The notes: generated from the letters alone by a model not told the origin. 43,308 bases of DNA from Akkermansiaceae bacterium UBA2367 (GCA_002344525.1 DDTJ01000089.1:1-43308); one strand, 5' to 3'; numbered from the stretch's first letter, positions 8,283 to 16,575 are shown. Numbers and translations: made by a program.

Positions 8283-9095
8283 TCAGAGGGTTTCGAGGGT
8301 GCCCGCGAAGGTGAACTCGGCCGGACCCAAGAGGGTCACGTCGGCGTATCGACCCTCTTCAGTCTTGCGGAAGCCGATTTCGAGGGTGTCGCCTCCGGCC
8401 ACGCGGACGCGCACGGGCGAGGGCGCGCCGCTGAGCTCGTGGTGGACGAGGGCGCAGGCGACCATCCCGGTGCCGCAGGCGAGGGTCTCGTCCTCGACCC
8501 CGCGCTCGTAGGTGCGGATGGCGATGTGGCCGGGCTCGATCACTTGGACGAAATTGGCGTTGGTCCCTTTCGGCGCGAAGTGCTCGTGGTAGCGCATCGC
8601 CGCCCCGAAGCGCCGCACCTCGGCCGAGGCGAGGTCGTCGACGAAGACGAGGGCGTGTGGCACGCCGGTGTTCAGGGAATGGACGGTGTGGGGAACGCCG
8701 TCGAGGTCGAGGCTTTCGTTCAGTCGCAGCCCGTGGGGCGTGCTGAGCTGGATGCGGACCTGTTCGCCTTGGAACTCGGCCTCAATGACCCCGGCTTGGG
8801 TTTCGAAGGTCGTTTTGGCGAGGCCGCCGCCTGCGAGGAAATTCACGAAGCGGGCGAAGCAGCGCGCTCCGTTGCCGCACATCTCGGCTTCGCCGCCGTC
8901 GGCGTTGTAGTAGCGCATGCGGTAGTCGGCCCCGTTCTGCGCCGGCTCGACCGCGAGGAGACCGTCGGCCCCGACGCCGCGCTGGCGCTGGCAGAGGCGG
9001 GCGATCTGCTCCCCGGTGAGGGAGAGGGCTTGGTCGCGGTTGTCGAGAACGACGAAATCGTTCCCCGCGCCGTTCATTTTCCAGAATTGAAGCAT
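8283..9095 (-). CDS. dapF: Diaminopimelate epimerase
   Basis: 270 residues. DapF converts LL-DAP to meso-DAP by a two-base mechanism using two cysteines. Both are present: Cys73 in EMCGNGARCFARF and Cys207 in LACGTGMVACA. The start MLQFWKMNGAGNDFVVLDN matches the family. It lies between trpA (31 bp upstream) and dapA (21 bp downstream). With dapA and dapB it supplies meso-DAP for peptidoglycan. No dapD/E or dapL gene for the middle of the pathway occurs in the window. Confidence 0.97.
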   Translation of the reverse strand: MLQFWKMNGAGNDFVVLDNRDQALSLTGEQIARLCQRQRGVGADGLLAVEPAQNGADYRMRYYNADGGEAEMCGNGARCFARFVNFLAGGGLAKTTFETQAGVIEAEFQGEQVRIQLSTPHGLRLNESLDLDGVPHTVHSLNTGVPHALVFVDDLASAEVRRFGAAMRYHEHFAPKGTNANFVQVIEPGHIAIRTYERGVEDETLACGTGMVACALVHHELSGAPSPVRVRVAGGDTLEIGFRKTEEGRYADVTLLGPAEFTFAGTLETL

Positions 9096-9126
9096 CGGTC
9101 GAAAGCGTCTCGGGAGGGATCGCAGG

Positions 9127-9927
9127 TTAGACCGACTTGGCGGCGTCCACAAGCGGTTTGACGAAGGCCTCGACTTTCGCGGCCACGTCCGGCTCCGCCC
9201 CGTGGCGCTCGATCTCGCGGACAATGGCGCTGCCCACGACGACGCCGTCGGAGGCGCGTCCCACGGCGGCGGCTTGGTCCGGTGTGGAGATGCCGAAGCC
9301 GACGACCACCGGCACGGCGGTGTGGGCTTTGATGGCCGCGACGTTCTCGGCGATGCCTTCGGCGAGGGAGGTCTGCGCCCCGGTCACGCCCTCGCGGGAG
9401 ACGTAGTAGACGAAGCCCTCGGCCGCGGCGGCGAGCTGCGGGATGCGCTCGGTCGGGGTCGTCGGGGCGATGAGCCGGATGTGGCGGAGCGAGCCACCCT
9501 CGGTCAGTTCGGCATTGAGAACGGCCTCGTCGGGCGGCAGGTCGAGGAGCAGGACGCCATCGGCCCCGGCGGCGGCGGCATCCTCGTGGAATTTGGCGAA
9601 GCCGTAGCTGTAGATGGGATTGAGATAGGTGAAGAGGACGGTCGGCGTCTGCGAACGCTCGCGGAAGCGCCTCACGAGATCGAGCACCTTCGGGACGGTG
9701 GCCCCGGCTTCGAGGGCGCGATGGGCGGCCATCTGGTTGACGACGCCGTCGGCCATGGGGTCGGAGAAGGGGACGCCCAGCTCGATCACGTCGGCCCCGG
9801 CCCGTTCCAAGGCGAAGAGGATGTCAAGGCAGTGGTCGAGGTCGGGGTCGCCCGCGCAGACGTAGGCGACGAAGGCGGGTTTCCCGGCCTCGCGGAGGGC
9901 GGCGAAGCGTTGGTCGATGCGGTTCAT
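9127..9927 (-). CDS. trpA: Tryptophan synthase alpha subunit
   Basis: 266 residues. TrpA cleaves indole-3-glycerol phosphate to indole and glyceraldehyde 3-phosphate and normally works with TrpB. Catalytic Glu49 and Asp60 are visible in VIELGVPFSDPMADG, numbered as in the enterobacterial enzyme; GVTGAQTSLAEGI and VVVGFGISTPDQ form the phosphate-binding region. No trpB is present nearby; instead trpA heads the dap unit. The ATG at 9927 begins MNRIDQRFAALREAGKPAF; the upstream in-frame extension is repeat DNA. Confidence 0.96.
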   Translation of the reverse strand: MNRIDQRFAALREAGKPAFVAYVCAGDPDLDHCLDILFALERAGADVIELGVPFSDPMADGVVNQMAAHRALEAGATVPKVLDLVRRFRERSQTPTVLFTYLNPIYSYGFAKFHEDAAAAGADGVLLLDLPPDEAVLNAELTEGGSLRHIRLIAPTTPTERIPQLAAAAEGFVYYVSREGVTGAQTSLAEGIAENVAAIKAHTAVPVVVGFGISTPDQAAAVGRASDGVVVGSAIVREIERHGAEPDVAAKVEAFVKPLVDAAKSV

Positions 9928-9930
9928 GGG

Positions 9931-10031
9931 AGCGGCTTCGCCGCGTGAAAGGTGGGTGGGGCGGCTTCGCCAGTTAAAGGTGGGAAGGTAAAAGGGAAAA
10001 GGTGGGGTCGGATTTCGAGCTTCGGATTTCC
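9931..10031 (-). repeat. Leader repeat upstream of trpA
   Basis: Starts only 4 nt upstream of the trpA ATG. It has two GCGGCTTCGCC hairpin units (9932-9942, 9961-9971), each followed by AAAGGTGGG-type purine tracts (AAAGGTGGGAAGGTAAAAGG), and then TTCGAGCTTCGGATTTCC. The same unit stands right upstream of the sulfotransferase start (43199-43244). In the mRNA sense it reads CCACCTTTCACGCGGCGAAG close to the start codon. Confidence 0.7.
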
Positions 10032-10147
10032 AGCCGCTGATTATCGGCGGAAACGCGGGGAGGGAAACTGGAAAGTGGGCCGGGGAGAGTCGAGAGTAAC
10101 GGTGCCCCGGAGGCTCTCGACTCTCAACCTTCATCTCTCAACTCAAC

Positions 10148-11344
10148 ATGAAGTTGCCTTGTTGCCTCGCCGTCTGCCTGTCCTTCGCGCAAGCACTCTG
10201 CGAGGAGTTGCCTGCGGTGCTGGCCATCCCGGAGACGGAGCGCCCCGGCTATCTGGAAGCCCGTGCCGATCCGGTGTTCGGCCATGTCGTCACCCGGATC
10301 ACCGGGGACGTGGGATCTCCCATCGCCGGCGTCGGCGGGCAGTGGGCGGAGGTCGCGCGGCACGGCTACAGCAAGCGGGCCGCTTGGAATGCGGACATGT
10401 CCCTGCTCCATCTCGACCGGCATCAAGGCGAGCCGGGTGCCCTGTTCCTCGACGGGCGCACCTACGCTCCGCTCTTCGCCAGCCGCCTCTCCTGCACCGA
10501 GGCCCGCTGGCATCCCCTCGATCCGGAACGCATGATCTACGTGAGGGGGAACGAACTCGGCTCGTGGCGGGTGCGGGAGGACGCCACGGAGATCCTCGCC
10601 ACCTTCGAGGGCTGCGACGATCTGCACATCGGCCCTTGGGAGGGGAATCTCTCTCTCGACGGGCGGCGCATCGCCCTCTACGGACGCCGCGGGGAGCGGG
10701 CCGTGGCCTTCGCCTACGACCTCGCCGGGCGCGTCCAATATCCCGACATTCCGTTGGACGGCATTGAGGTCGATTGGGTGTCCGTCTCCGCCTCCGGCGA
10801 CTACCTCGTCATCAACGGGACGATTGACGGAGGCGGCGACCGCACGCGGGTCTTCGATCTCGAGGGGAGGCCCGTGGGCCCGACTTGGGAGGAATACGGA
10901 CGGCCCAGCCACTACGACCTGACCCTCGACGAGGATGGCGAGGACATCGCCGTCGGCGTTTCCCAATCCCATCCCAACATGGGGCGCGTCATCAAGCGCC
11001 GTCTCCGCGACGGGAAAGCCACCGCCCTGACGCCCGGCGGTTTCGCCAGCCACACCTCCACGCGGAACACCGCGCAGCCCGGCTGGGCCTACGTCACCTA
11101 CCAGACCCGCTCGGAGAATTGGCCGCCCTTCTACGACGAAGTGGTGGCGGTGAAGCTGGACGGCTCCATGACCCTGCGTCGGCTGGCGCACTTGCGCACG
11201 CGCATCACCGACTACGAGAGCGAGGCCCACGCCGTTCCTTCGCCCGACGGCTCGCGGGTGCTGTGGGCATGCAACTGGGAGGCGGCCGAGGGACGCCCCA
11301 TCGCGGCCTATGTCGTGGCCGTTCCCGCACCGCCCGCGCCGTGA
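10148..11344 (+). CDS. Secreted beta-propeller protein
   Basis: 398 residues with an N-terminal export signal (MKLPCCLAVCLSFAQALCEE). The rest is a series of beta-strand blocks with W and G-rich turns: YSKRAAWNADMSLLHLDRH, EARWHPLDPERMIYVRG, VDWVSVSASGDYLVING, DEDGEDIAVGVSQSHP, and SPDGSRVLWACNWE, as in TolB/WD40-like six-bladed propellers (compare oligogalacturonate-lyase-like propellers). No catalytic signature is certain, so substrate and role are unknown. It is probably periplasmic. A strong hairpin follows the stop codon at once, which separates it from the secretin-like gene. Confidence 0.75.
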   Translation: MKLPCCLAVCLSFAQALCEELPAVLAIPETERPGYLEARADPVFGHVVTRITGDVGSPIAGVGGQWAEVARHGYSKRAAWNADMSLLHLDRHQGEPGALFLDGRTYAPLFASRLSCTEARWHPLDPERMIYVRGNELGSWRVREDATEILATFEGCDDLHIGPWEGNLSLDGRRIALYGRRGERAVAFAYDLAGRVQYPDIPLDGIEVDWVSVSASGDYLVINGTIDGGGDRTRVFDLEGRPVGPTWEEYGRPSHYDLTLDEDGEDIAVGVSQSHPNMGRVIKRRLRDGKATALTPGGFASHTSTRNTAQPGWAYVTYQTRSENWPPFYDEVVAVKLDGSMTLRRLAHLRTRITDYESEAHAVPSPDGSRVLWACNWEAAEGRPIAAYVVAVPAPPAP

Positions 11345-11350
11345 GGGGAA

Positions 11351-11411
11351 AGTGGAAGCGGCGTCCCGCCGCTTCATTGGGGGGAAGAAGCGGCGGGACG
11401 CCGCTTCCACT
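11351..11411. terminator. 25-bp perfect inverted repeat after propeller gene
   Basis: Arms 11351-11375 and 11387-11411 are perfect reverse complements (AAGCGGCGTCCCGCCGCTTC core) around an 11-nt loop. It starts 7 nt after the propeller stop. The downstream side is pyrimidine-rich (TCTTTCACTCTTTCACTC) instead of a pure T run, so it may be a transcription terminator or an interspersed palindrome acting as one. Confidence 0.6.
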
Positions 11412-11433
11412 CTTTCACTCTTTCACTCTTCTC

Positions 11434-11463
11434 TTGACGGCAAAGGGACGAATCTGGCATTCT
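11434..11463 (+). promoter_or_regulatory. Candidate promoter of secretin-like gene 1 (leaderless)
   Basis: TTGACG (11434-11439), 18-nt spacer, CATTCT (11458-11463), then only 6 nt before ATG at 11470. The same TTGACG-N18-CATTCT-N6-ATG occurs before the paralogue at 14032. A start site about 6-7 nt after the -10 would fall on or next to the start codon. Confidence 0.5.
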
Positions 11464-11469
11464 CGTGTC

Positions 11470-13092
11470 ATGAATCGGATTCTTGCCGTTTTTGTCGTCG
11501 TCCTGATGGGCTTGGTGCCGTCGTTGCGGGCCGAGCCGGAGTTGCTTACGAATGTGTATGTTGTGCCTCCGACCTTCCTCTTTGGCGATGCCGGCGCTCC
11601 TTCCAAGAAAAGTGCCAAACAAATCCTCGAAATAGGCGGAATCACCTTTGGCCCCGGAGCCAGTGCGGTTTACAATCGGTCGAACAGCCAGCTCATCGTG
11701 CGGAACACGAAGGACCAGATGGAGCTGGTCGAGGCCTACATCGAGCCCCTCAGCCATGTCGATAGGCTGGTCCATGTGTCGGTCCGCGAGGCGAGCTTTC
11801 AAGGAGCACTGCCGGAAGAGCTGAAGAGCTACTTCGAGTTCCGGGAACTACCGGCAGGGCGAAAGGAAGGCGAGTGGGCGGGAGTCTTCGATTCCCATGA
11901 ATCGTTAAGGGAGGAGCTGACCCGTCCGCCGCGGGCGATGGCGGAAGTCCGCAGTGATCGCATGATTCAGGTGGCAAGCGTCCTCACCGATCCTCAGTTG
12001 CAGGTGTTCATCCGGAGATTGGAGGCAATGAAAGGGGTCGAGATCCTTTCGTCGCCCTCGGTAGTGGCCCGTTCGGGACAGGCGGCTATGATCTTGAAGG
12101 AGCAGCGGCGCTACGGTGTCGTTCCCGTGCTCGGGGCGGTCGAGTCCACGATCGACCTCGCCTTGTTCCTGCCGGAGCATGGCAAGGCTCTTTTTGGTGA
12201 GGGGTTGCCGTCCATGGAACCGACTAGCCAAGCTGTCATCCATGATGGAGCAACCGTCGTCGTGGCCGAAAGGAACGCCGATGGCCAGAACCGTCTCGTG
12301 TTCGTCACCGCGCGGCTCATGGATCCTGCTGGAATGCCGATCCAGAAGAAGGCGGAGGCAGCGCCGCAGGAGGAAGCGGTGGAGCTGCCCTCGAAGTCCG
12401 AGCCGGATACCTTGGGAGCCAAGGAGCAAGAAGCTGTGAGACGGGCCGACGAACTGGCCCTTCGAGGATCGCAGTTGCTCGCCGACGGCGACGCGGCGGG
12501 CGCGTTCAATGCCTACACCGAGGCGCTCGGCATCATGCCCCGGCACGAGTTGACGGGACCGCGACGAAAGGCCTACGAGCATCAATTGAACCGTGCGCAG
12601 AAAGCGATGTCGAAACACGCCGTCGCCTCCCGCATCCATATCGTGCGCGAGGGCGAGACGCTGGAGCAGATCGCCGGGCGGTTCGGAGTCGGGGGCGATG
12701 CCCTGCGGGCGGTCAACCGGCTCGGCAACGATCCATTGAAAGCGGGGCAGATCCTGCTCGTTCCCCAAGATAGCGGTGAGTCGAGGACGGAAGCCTTGCT
12801 GAAAGGGCTCGTCCTGAACGAGGTCGATTTCAACGGGGCGACCCTGCTGGTAGCCCTCGCCACGCTGCACGAACAAACCGTCCGCCTTCTCGATCCCCGC
12901 CTCTTTCCCGACGCGATGCCGGTCTTCGTCGTGGATGTGCCCGAGGAAGTTCTCGAAGCGAAGATCACGCTGCGCCTGAGCAATGTCCCCGTCGCCGAAG
13001 CCTTGCGTTACACGACCAGCCTCGCGAACTGCCGCTACACGGTCGAAGGGCGCGAGGTGCGCATCCTGCCGCAAGGAGTTCCCGGGGATTGA
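11470..13092 (+). CDS. Secretin-like protein with LysM and STN-like C-terminus
   Basis: 540 residues. Signal peptide MNRILAVFVVVLMGLVPSLR, then NVYVVPPTFL, an N-domain-like segment (ITFGPGASAVYNRSNSQLIV) and a secretin-core-like segment (VLTDPQLQVFIRRLEAM, EILSSPSVVARSGQ, NRLVFVTARLMDPAG), as in type II/IV pilus secretins of Verrucomicrobia. After that come a short TPR-like helical part, a LysM domain at about 390-435 (VREGETLEQIAGRFGVGGDA) and a C-terminal STN-like domain (ITLRLSNVPVAEALRYTT). LysM binds peptidoglycan. The core is shortened compared with real secretins and no beta-lip is clear, so pore formation is doubtful. Close paralogue of the gene at 14032. The start is set by the signal peptide and the shared promoter spacing. 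Confidence 0.75.
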   Translation: MNRILAVFVVVLMGLVPSLRAEPELLTNVYVVPPTFLFGDAGAPSKKSAKQILEIGGITFGPGASAVYNRSNSQLIVRNTKDQMELVEAYIEPLSHVDRLVHVSVREASFQGALPEELKSYFEFRELPAGRKEGEWAGVFDSHESLREELTRPPRAMAEVRSDRMIQVASVLTDPQLQVFIRRLEAMKGVEILSSPSVVARSGQAAMILKEQRRYGVVPVLGAVESTIDLALFLPEHGKALFGEGLPSMEPTSQAVIHDGATVVVAERNADGQNRLVFVTARLMDPAGMPIQKKAEAAPQEEAVELPSKSEPDTLGAKEQEAVRRADELALRGSQLLADGDAAGAFNAYTEALGIMPRHELTGPRRKAYEHQLNRAQKAMSKHAVASRIHIVREGETLEQIAGRFGVGGDALRAVNRLGNDPLKAGQILLVPQDSGESRTEALLKGLVLNEVDFNGATLLVALATLHEQTVRLLDPRLFPDAMPVFVVDVPEEVLEAKITLRLSNVPVAEALRYTTSLANCRYTVEGREVRILPQGVPGD

Positions 13093-13123
13093 GGCGGAAC
13101 CTGTTGAGCCGCCTCTTCCTGGG

Positions 13124-13152
13124 TTGACTGACAGAGGAGTCCGAACTACCCT
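13124..13152 (+). promoter_or_regulatory. Candidate promoter of Uma2 gene (leaderless)
   Basis: TTGACT (13124-13129), 17-nt spacer, TACCCT (13147-13152), 6 nt, ATG at 13159. Same geometry as the two secretin-like genes on either side. Confidence 0.45.
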
Positions 13153-13158
13153 CTTCCC

Positions 13159-13965
13159 ATGATCCTTCCGCCTGTGAAGACCGAGTTCGAGACGGACCAG
13201 GCCGGGCGCATCGTCTACCCGGTCGATAACGGCGAACCCTTGAGCAACGACACCGAACACCTCCGCTGGATCACCTTCCTGAAGAATGGTCTGGAAGATT
13301 GGTTCGCCGACCGGACCGACGTTTTCGTCGCCGCCGACCTGCTGTGGTATCCGGTGGAGGGACGTCCCGACATCTCCAAGGCGCCCGATGTGATGGTGTC
13401 CATGGGACGCCCCGCCGGGGACCGCTCCAGCTACAAGCAGTGGGAGGAGAGGGGGCATCCCCCCGATGTGGTTTTCGAGTTCATCTCGAAGAGCAACACC
13501 GCCGGAGAGCTGATGGAGAAGCTGGAGTTCTACTCCGAGATGGGCTGCCACGAGTTTTTCGTCTATGACTACCGCCGCAAGCGGCTCAATTGTTTTCGCC
13601 GCACAGGGGAGGCCGGTCTCGTCAGCGTCGCGCCGGGGGATGACGGCAGCTTCGTGAGCGTGGTGCTGGGCATGGTCTTCGGACTCGACGGAAGGGGGCA
13701 GCTGTGGGTGCGCCGCCCCGACGGCAAGCTGGTGGAGTCACAAAGGGAGACCGCCCGTCGAGCGGAAGCCGAGGCCGCTCGAGCGGAAGCCGAAGCGGCT
13801 CGCGCTGCAACTGAATCCGCCCGAGCCGAAGCCGAGGCTGCCCGAGCGGAAGCCGAAGCCGCTCGCGCTGCGACTGAATCCGCCCGAGCCGAGGCCGAGG
13901 CTGCCAAAGTGGCGCAGTTCGCTGCAAAGCTCCGGGAACTGGGCTTCGATCCGGACGCGATCTGA
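13159..13965 (+). CDS. Uma2-family (DUF820) protein with heptad-repeat tail
   Basis: 268 residues. Residues 1-195 form a Uma2/DUF820 domain, a PD-(D/E)XK nuclease-like fold: SKAPDVMVSMG carries the metal-binding Asp, VVFEFISKSN the Glu and a nearby position the Lys of the motif, and LMEKLEFYSEMGCHEFFVYD follows as in the family. The tail consists of seven 7-residue units (RAEAEAA, RAATESA) predicting a coiled coil, common in cyanobacterial and PVC Uma2 proteins. Function of the family is unknown; nuclease activity is inferred from fold. It stands between two secretin-like paralogues, apparently as an independent unit. The ATG is the first codon after the candidate -10. Confidence 0.88.
   Translation: MILPPVKTEFETDQAGRIVYPVDNGEPLSNDTEHLRWITFLKNGLEDWFADRTDVFVAADLLWYPVEGRPDISKAPDVMVSMGRPAGDRSSYKQWEERGHPPDVVFEFISKSNTAGELMEKLEFYSEMGCHEFFVYDYRRKRLNCFRRTGEAGLVSVAPGDDGSFVSVVLGMVFGLDGRGQLWVRRPDGKLVESQRETARRAEAEAARAEAEAARAATESARAEAEAARAEAEAARAATESARAEAEAAKVAQFAAKLRELGFDPDAI
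13759..13905 (+). repeat. Seven 21-bp coding repeats (heptads)
   Basis: Seven 21-nt units encode RAEAEAA or RAATESA. A higher-order 63-nt period is visible (RAEAEAA, RAEAEAA, RAATESA, twice, then RAEAEAA). The 3-unit block has evidently been duplicated, and unit number could vary between strains. Confidence 0.9.
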
Positions 13966-13995
13966 CGGAGGGTTTCGGGAGGAGGCTCATTTCCC

Positions 13996-14025
13996 TTGAC
14001 GGAAGAGCGGGATTTCTGGCATTCT
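13996..14025 (+). promoter_or_regulatory. Candidate promoter of secretin-like gene 2 (leaderless)
   Basis: TTGACG (13996-14001), 18-nt spacer, CATTCT (14020-14025), 6 nt, ATG at 14032. TTTCTGGCATTCTCG resembles ATCTGGCATTCTCG at 11451-11464, so promoter and gene were duplicated together. Confidence 0.5.
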
Positions 14026-14031
14026 CGCGCC

Positions 14032-16575
14032 ATGAAATCCTGGATCGCCGTTTTGATCGTGTCCCTCGGCATGGCTTCGCCGTTGTGGGCCGAACCGAAG
14101 TCACCCGACAGAGCCTATGTCGTGCCTCCCAAGACGCCTTCTTTTAACGGGGTCGAAGATAGCGAGTTGTTCACCTATAGCTATGTCGTGCCTCCGAACT
14201 TCCTTTCGACTGACCCCGGCGGAGTCGACGCTCCTGCCGAACCTCCCGCGCCGAGGACAGCCAAGGAGATCCTCGAATCCGTCGGGGTCACTTTCGGGCC
14301 GGGGGCTGCCGCAATCTACATTGCGGAACATTCCAAACTCATCGTGCGAAACACGAAGGATCAGTTGGAGTTGGTCGAGCTCTTCGTCCAATCCCTCAGC
14401 CAGCCCGCCGAAAATCAAATCTACGTCACCGTTCGCGAAGCGAGCATTCAGGGGGAACTGCCGGAGCACTTGAAGAATACGCTTTCCAGTTTCTTCGATT
14501 TTCAGGAGTTGCCGACATGGAGGAAGGAAGGCGAGCAGGCGGACGTCTTCGATTCCCGCGAATCGTTCGTGGAGGAGCTGGCCCGTCCGCCGAAGCCCAT
14601 GGAGGAAGGCCGCGCGGAGCGCAGGATTCAGGTGGCACGCACCCTCACCGATCCTCAATTCCAAGTGTTGATCCGGAGTTTGGAGGAGATCGAAGGAATC
14701 GAAATTCTCTCGGCGCCCTCGGTCATGGCCCGATCGGGGAATCCAGTCATCACCCGCGCGGAGCAGCGGCGCTACGGCATCGTTCCCGCCATCGGAGCGG
14801 ACGGGCTCACCATCGACCTCGACCTGTTCCTCCCGGAGCACGGAAAGGCCCTCTCCGACGAGGGGGCGGCGGCCTTGAAACCGACGATCACCGCCACGGT
14901 TTGGGACGGAGGCACGGTCGTCGTGGCCGAAAAAAACGCGAACGGCGATTACCGTCTCGTTTTCGTCAAAGCGCACATCATGGACGCGGCTGGAACGCCG
15001 ATCCAGAAGCCGCCGACAGAAGCGCCGCAGGAGGAGGCGGTGGAACTGCCTGCCAAGTTCGAGCCGGAGATGTTCACCACCGTCTACGTCGTGCCCCCCG
15101 GGTTTTTGAACCCCGAACTGGGTCCCGTCGGGGGATGGAAGCCGAAGAGCCAAACGCTGGAGGAACGCTACCAACCGAAAGAACCCGTTACCGCGAAAAG
15201 CGTTCTGGAAAAGGCAGGAGTCACCTTCGGTTCCGGAGCCTCCGCGATCTACAACCCGGCGACCGGCAAGCTCATCGTGCGGAACACGCAGGACCAGATG
15301 GAGCTGGTCGAGGCCTACATCGAGTCCCTCGTGCAAGGGGGCGGAAAGCAGATCTACGTGACGATCCACGAAGCGAGGTTCCATGGGGAGCTGTCCGATC
15401 ATCTGAAACAGGAGCCGGATGCGGAATCCTCCGCCCCAAAGCCGGGCAAGCTCCCGATCGGGGTGGTGACCGACTTGGTGGTTTCCAAGCTCTTCGAGTT
15501 TTCGGATTCCGGACGGGAGCCATCCTATATCGACTCGTATGAATCGCTCCGCGACGAACTGGCGCGCCCTCCGATGTCCGCCGACAACCTGCGCCAGCTC
15601 CGGCAGATTCAGAGCACCGATGTCCTGACCGACCCGCAGTTTCAAGTGGCGATCCGGCGATTGAGGGAACTCGACGGGCTGGATCTGCAAACCCTGCCCG
15701 CGACGATGGTTCGCTCCGGCCAGCCCGGCTTGACCGCTGTCGAAAGGCGGCGATACGGCTTCGTCGTGGTGCTGGATGGGGAGGAGGAGCGGAAAATCGA
15801 CCTCGATCTCTTCCTTCCCGAGCATGGGAAAGCCCTGTTCGAACCCGGCTCCGCGCTGCGGCCGACAGTCAAGGTCTCGGTTCTCGATGGAAGCTGCGCG
15901 GTGGTGGCGGAGAGGAAGGCCGATGGGGAGAACCGGCTGGTTTTCATCCGCACGCAAATCATGGACCCGGCGGGAATGCCCTACTACAAGGATGCGCCCG
16001 AACCGCCGCAGGAGAAATCGCCGCAAGAGGAAGCGGTCGAACTGCCATCGTGGTCCGAGCCGGAGACCTTGGGAGCCAAGGAGATGGAAGCCGTGAATCG
16101 GGCCGCCGCCTCCCGCATCCATGTCGTGCGCGAGGGCGAAACGCTGGAGCAGATCGCCGGGCGGTTCGGAGTCGGGGTCGAGGCCCTGCGGGCGGTCAAT
16201 CGGCTCGACGGCGGTCCGTTGAAAACCAACCAGATCCTGCTCGTTCCTCAAGGGGGAGGGGAGTCGAGAACGGAAGCCTTGCTGAAAAGCCTCGTCCTGC
16301 ACGGGGTCGATTTCAACGAGGCGACCTTGCTGGAGGCCCTCGCCATGCTGCGGGAGGAAATCGTCCGCCTCCACGATCCCGGCCTCTTTCCCGACGCGAC
16401 GCCGTTCTTCGTCATCGATGCGCCCGAGGAAATTCTCGAAGCGAAGATCACCTTGCGCCTGAGCAATGTCCCCGTCGCCGAAGCCCTGCGCTACACGACC
16501 AGCCTCGCGAACTGCCGCTACACGGTCGAAGGGCGCGAGATCCGCATCCTTCCCCAAGGAGCCTCTGCGGAGTGA
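14032..16575 (+). CDS. Large secretin-like/LysM paralogue with duplicated core
   Basis: 847 residues. Signal peptide MKSWIAVLIVSLGMASPLWA, then two complete copies of the secretin-like module. Module A (about 20-340) has YVVPPNFL, VTFGPGAAAIYIAEHSKLIV, EILSAPSVMARSG and YRLVFVKAHIMDAAG. Module B (about 346-660) has VYVVPPGFL, VTFGSGASAIYNPATGKLIV, LTDPQFQVAIRRLREL and NRLVFIRTQIMDPAG. A LysM domain (about 696-740) and an STN-like end (ITLRLSNVPVAEALRYTT) follow, both nearly identical to the gene at 11470. Compared with that paralogue it gains one module and lacks the TPR-like insert. Probably periplasmic and peptidoglycan-associated. The longer open frame starting at 13996 overlaps the promoter and was not used. 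Confidence 0.75.
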   Translation: MKSWIAVLIVSLGMASPLWAEPKSPDRAYVVPPKTPSFNGVEDSELFTYSYVVPPNFLSTDPGGVDAPAEPPAPRTAKEILESVGVTFGPGAAAIYIAEHSKLIVRNTKDQLELVELFVQSLSQPAENQIYVTVREASIQGELPEHLKNTLSSFFDFQELPTWRKEGEQADVFDSRESFVEELARPPKPMEEGRAERRIQVARTLTDPQFQVLIRSLEEIEGIEILSAPSVMARSGNPVITRAEQRRYGIVPAIGADGLTIDLDLFLPEHGKALSDEGAAALKPTITATVWDGGTVVVAEKNANGDYRLVFVKAHIMDAAGTPIQKPPTEAPQEEAVELPAKFEPEMFTTVYVVPPGFLNPELGPVGGWKPKSQTLEERYQPKEPVTAKSVLEKAGVTFGSGASAIYNPATGKLIVRNTQDQMELVEAYIESLVQGGGKQIYVTIHEARFHGELSDHLKQEPDAESSAPKPGKLPIGVVTDLVVSKLFEFSDSGREPSYIDSYESLRDELARPPMSADNLRQLRQIQSTDVLTDPQFQVAIRRLRELDGLDLQTLPATMVRSGQPGLTAVERRRYGFVVVLDGEEERKIDLDLFLPEHGKALFEPGSALRPTVKVSVLDGSCAVVAERKADGENRLVFIRTQIMDPAGMPYYKDAPEPPQEKSPQEEAVELPSWSEPETLGAKEMEAVNRAAASRIHVVREGETLEQIAGRFGVGVEALRAVNRLDGGPLKTNQILLVPQGGGESRTEALLKSLVLHGVDFNEATLLEALAMLREEIVRLHDPGLFPDATPFFVIDAPEEILEAKITLRLSNVPVAEALRYTTSLANCRYTVEGREIRILPQGASAE

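Noticed and set aside
13759..13905. Non-coding tandem repeat
   Set aside because: The 21-bp units keep the frame and encode a coiled coil within the Uma2 protein.
14101..16557. 818-codon open frame on the minus strand
   Set aside because: It is antisense to the secretin-like gene over its whole length, lacks recognisable domains and is explained by GC-rich codon use.
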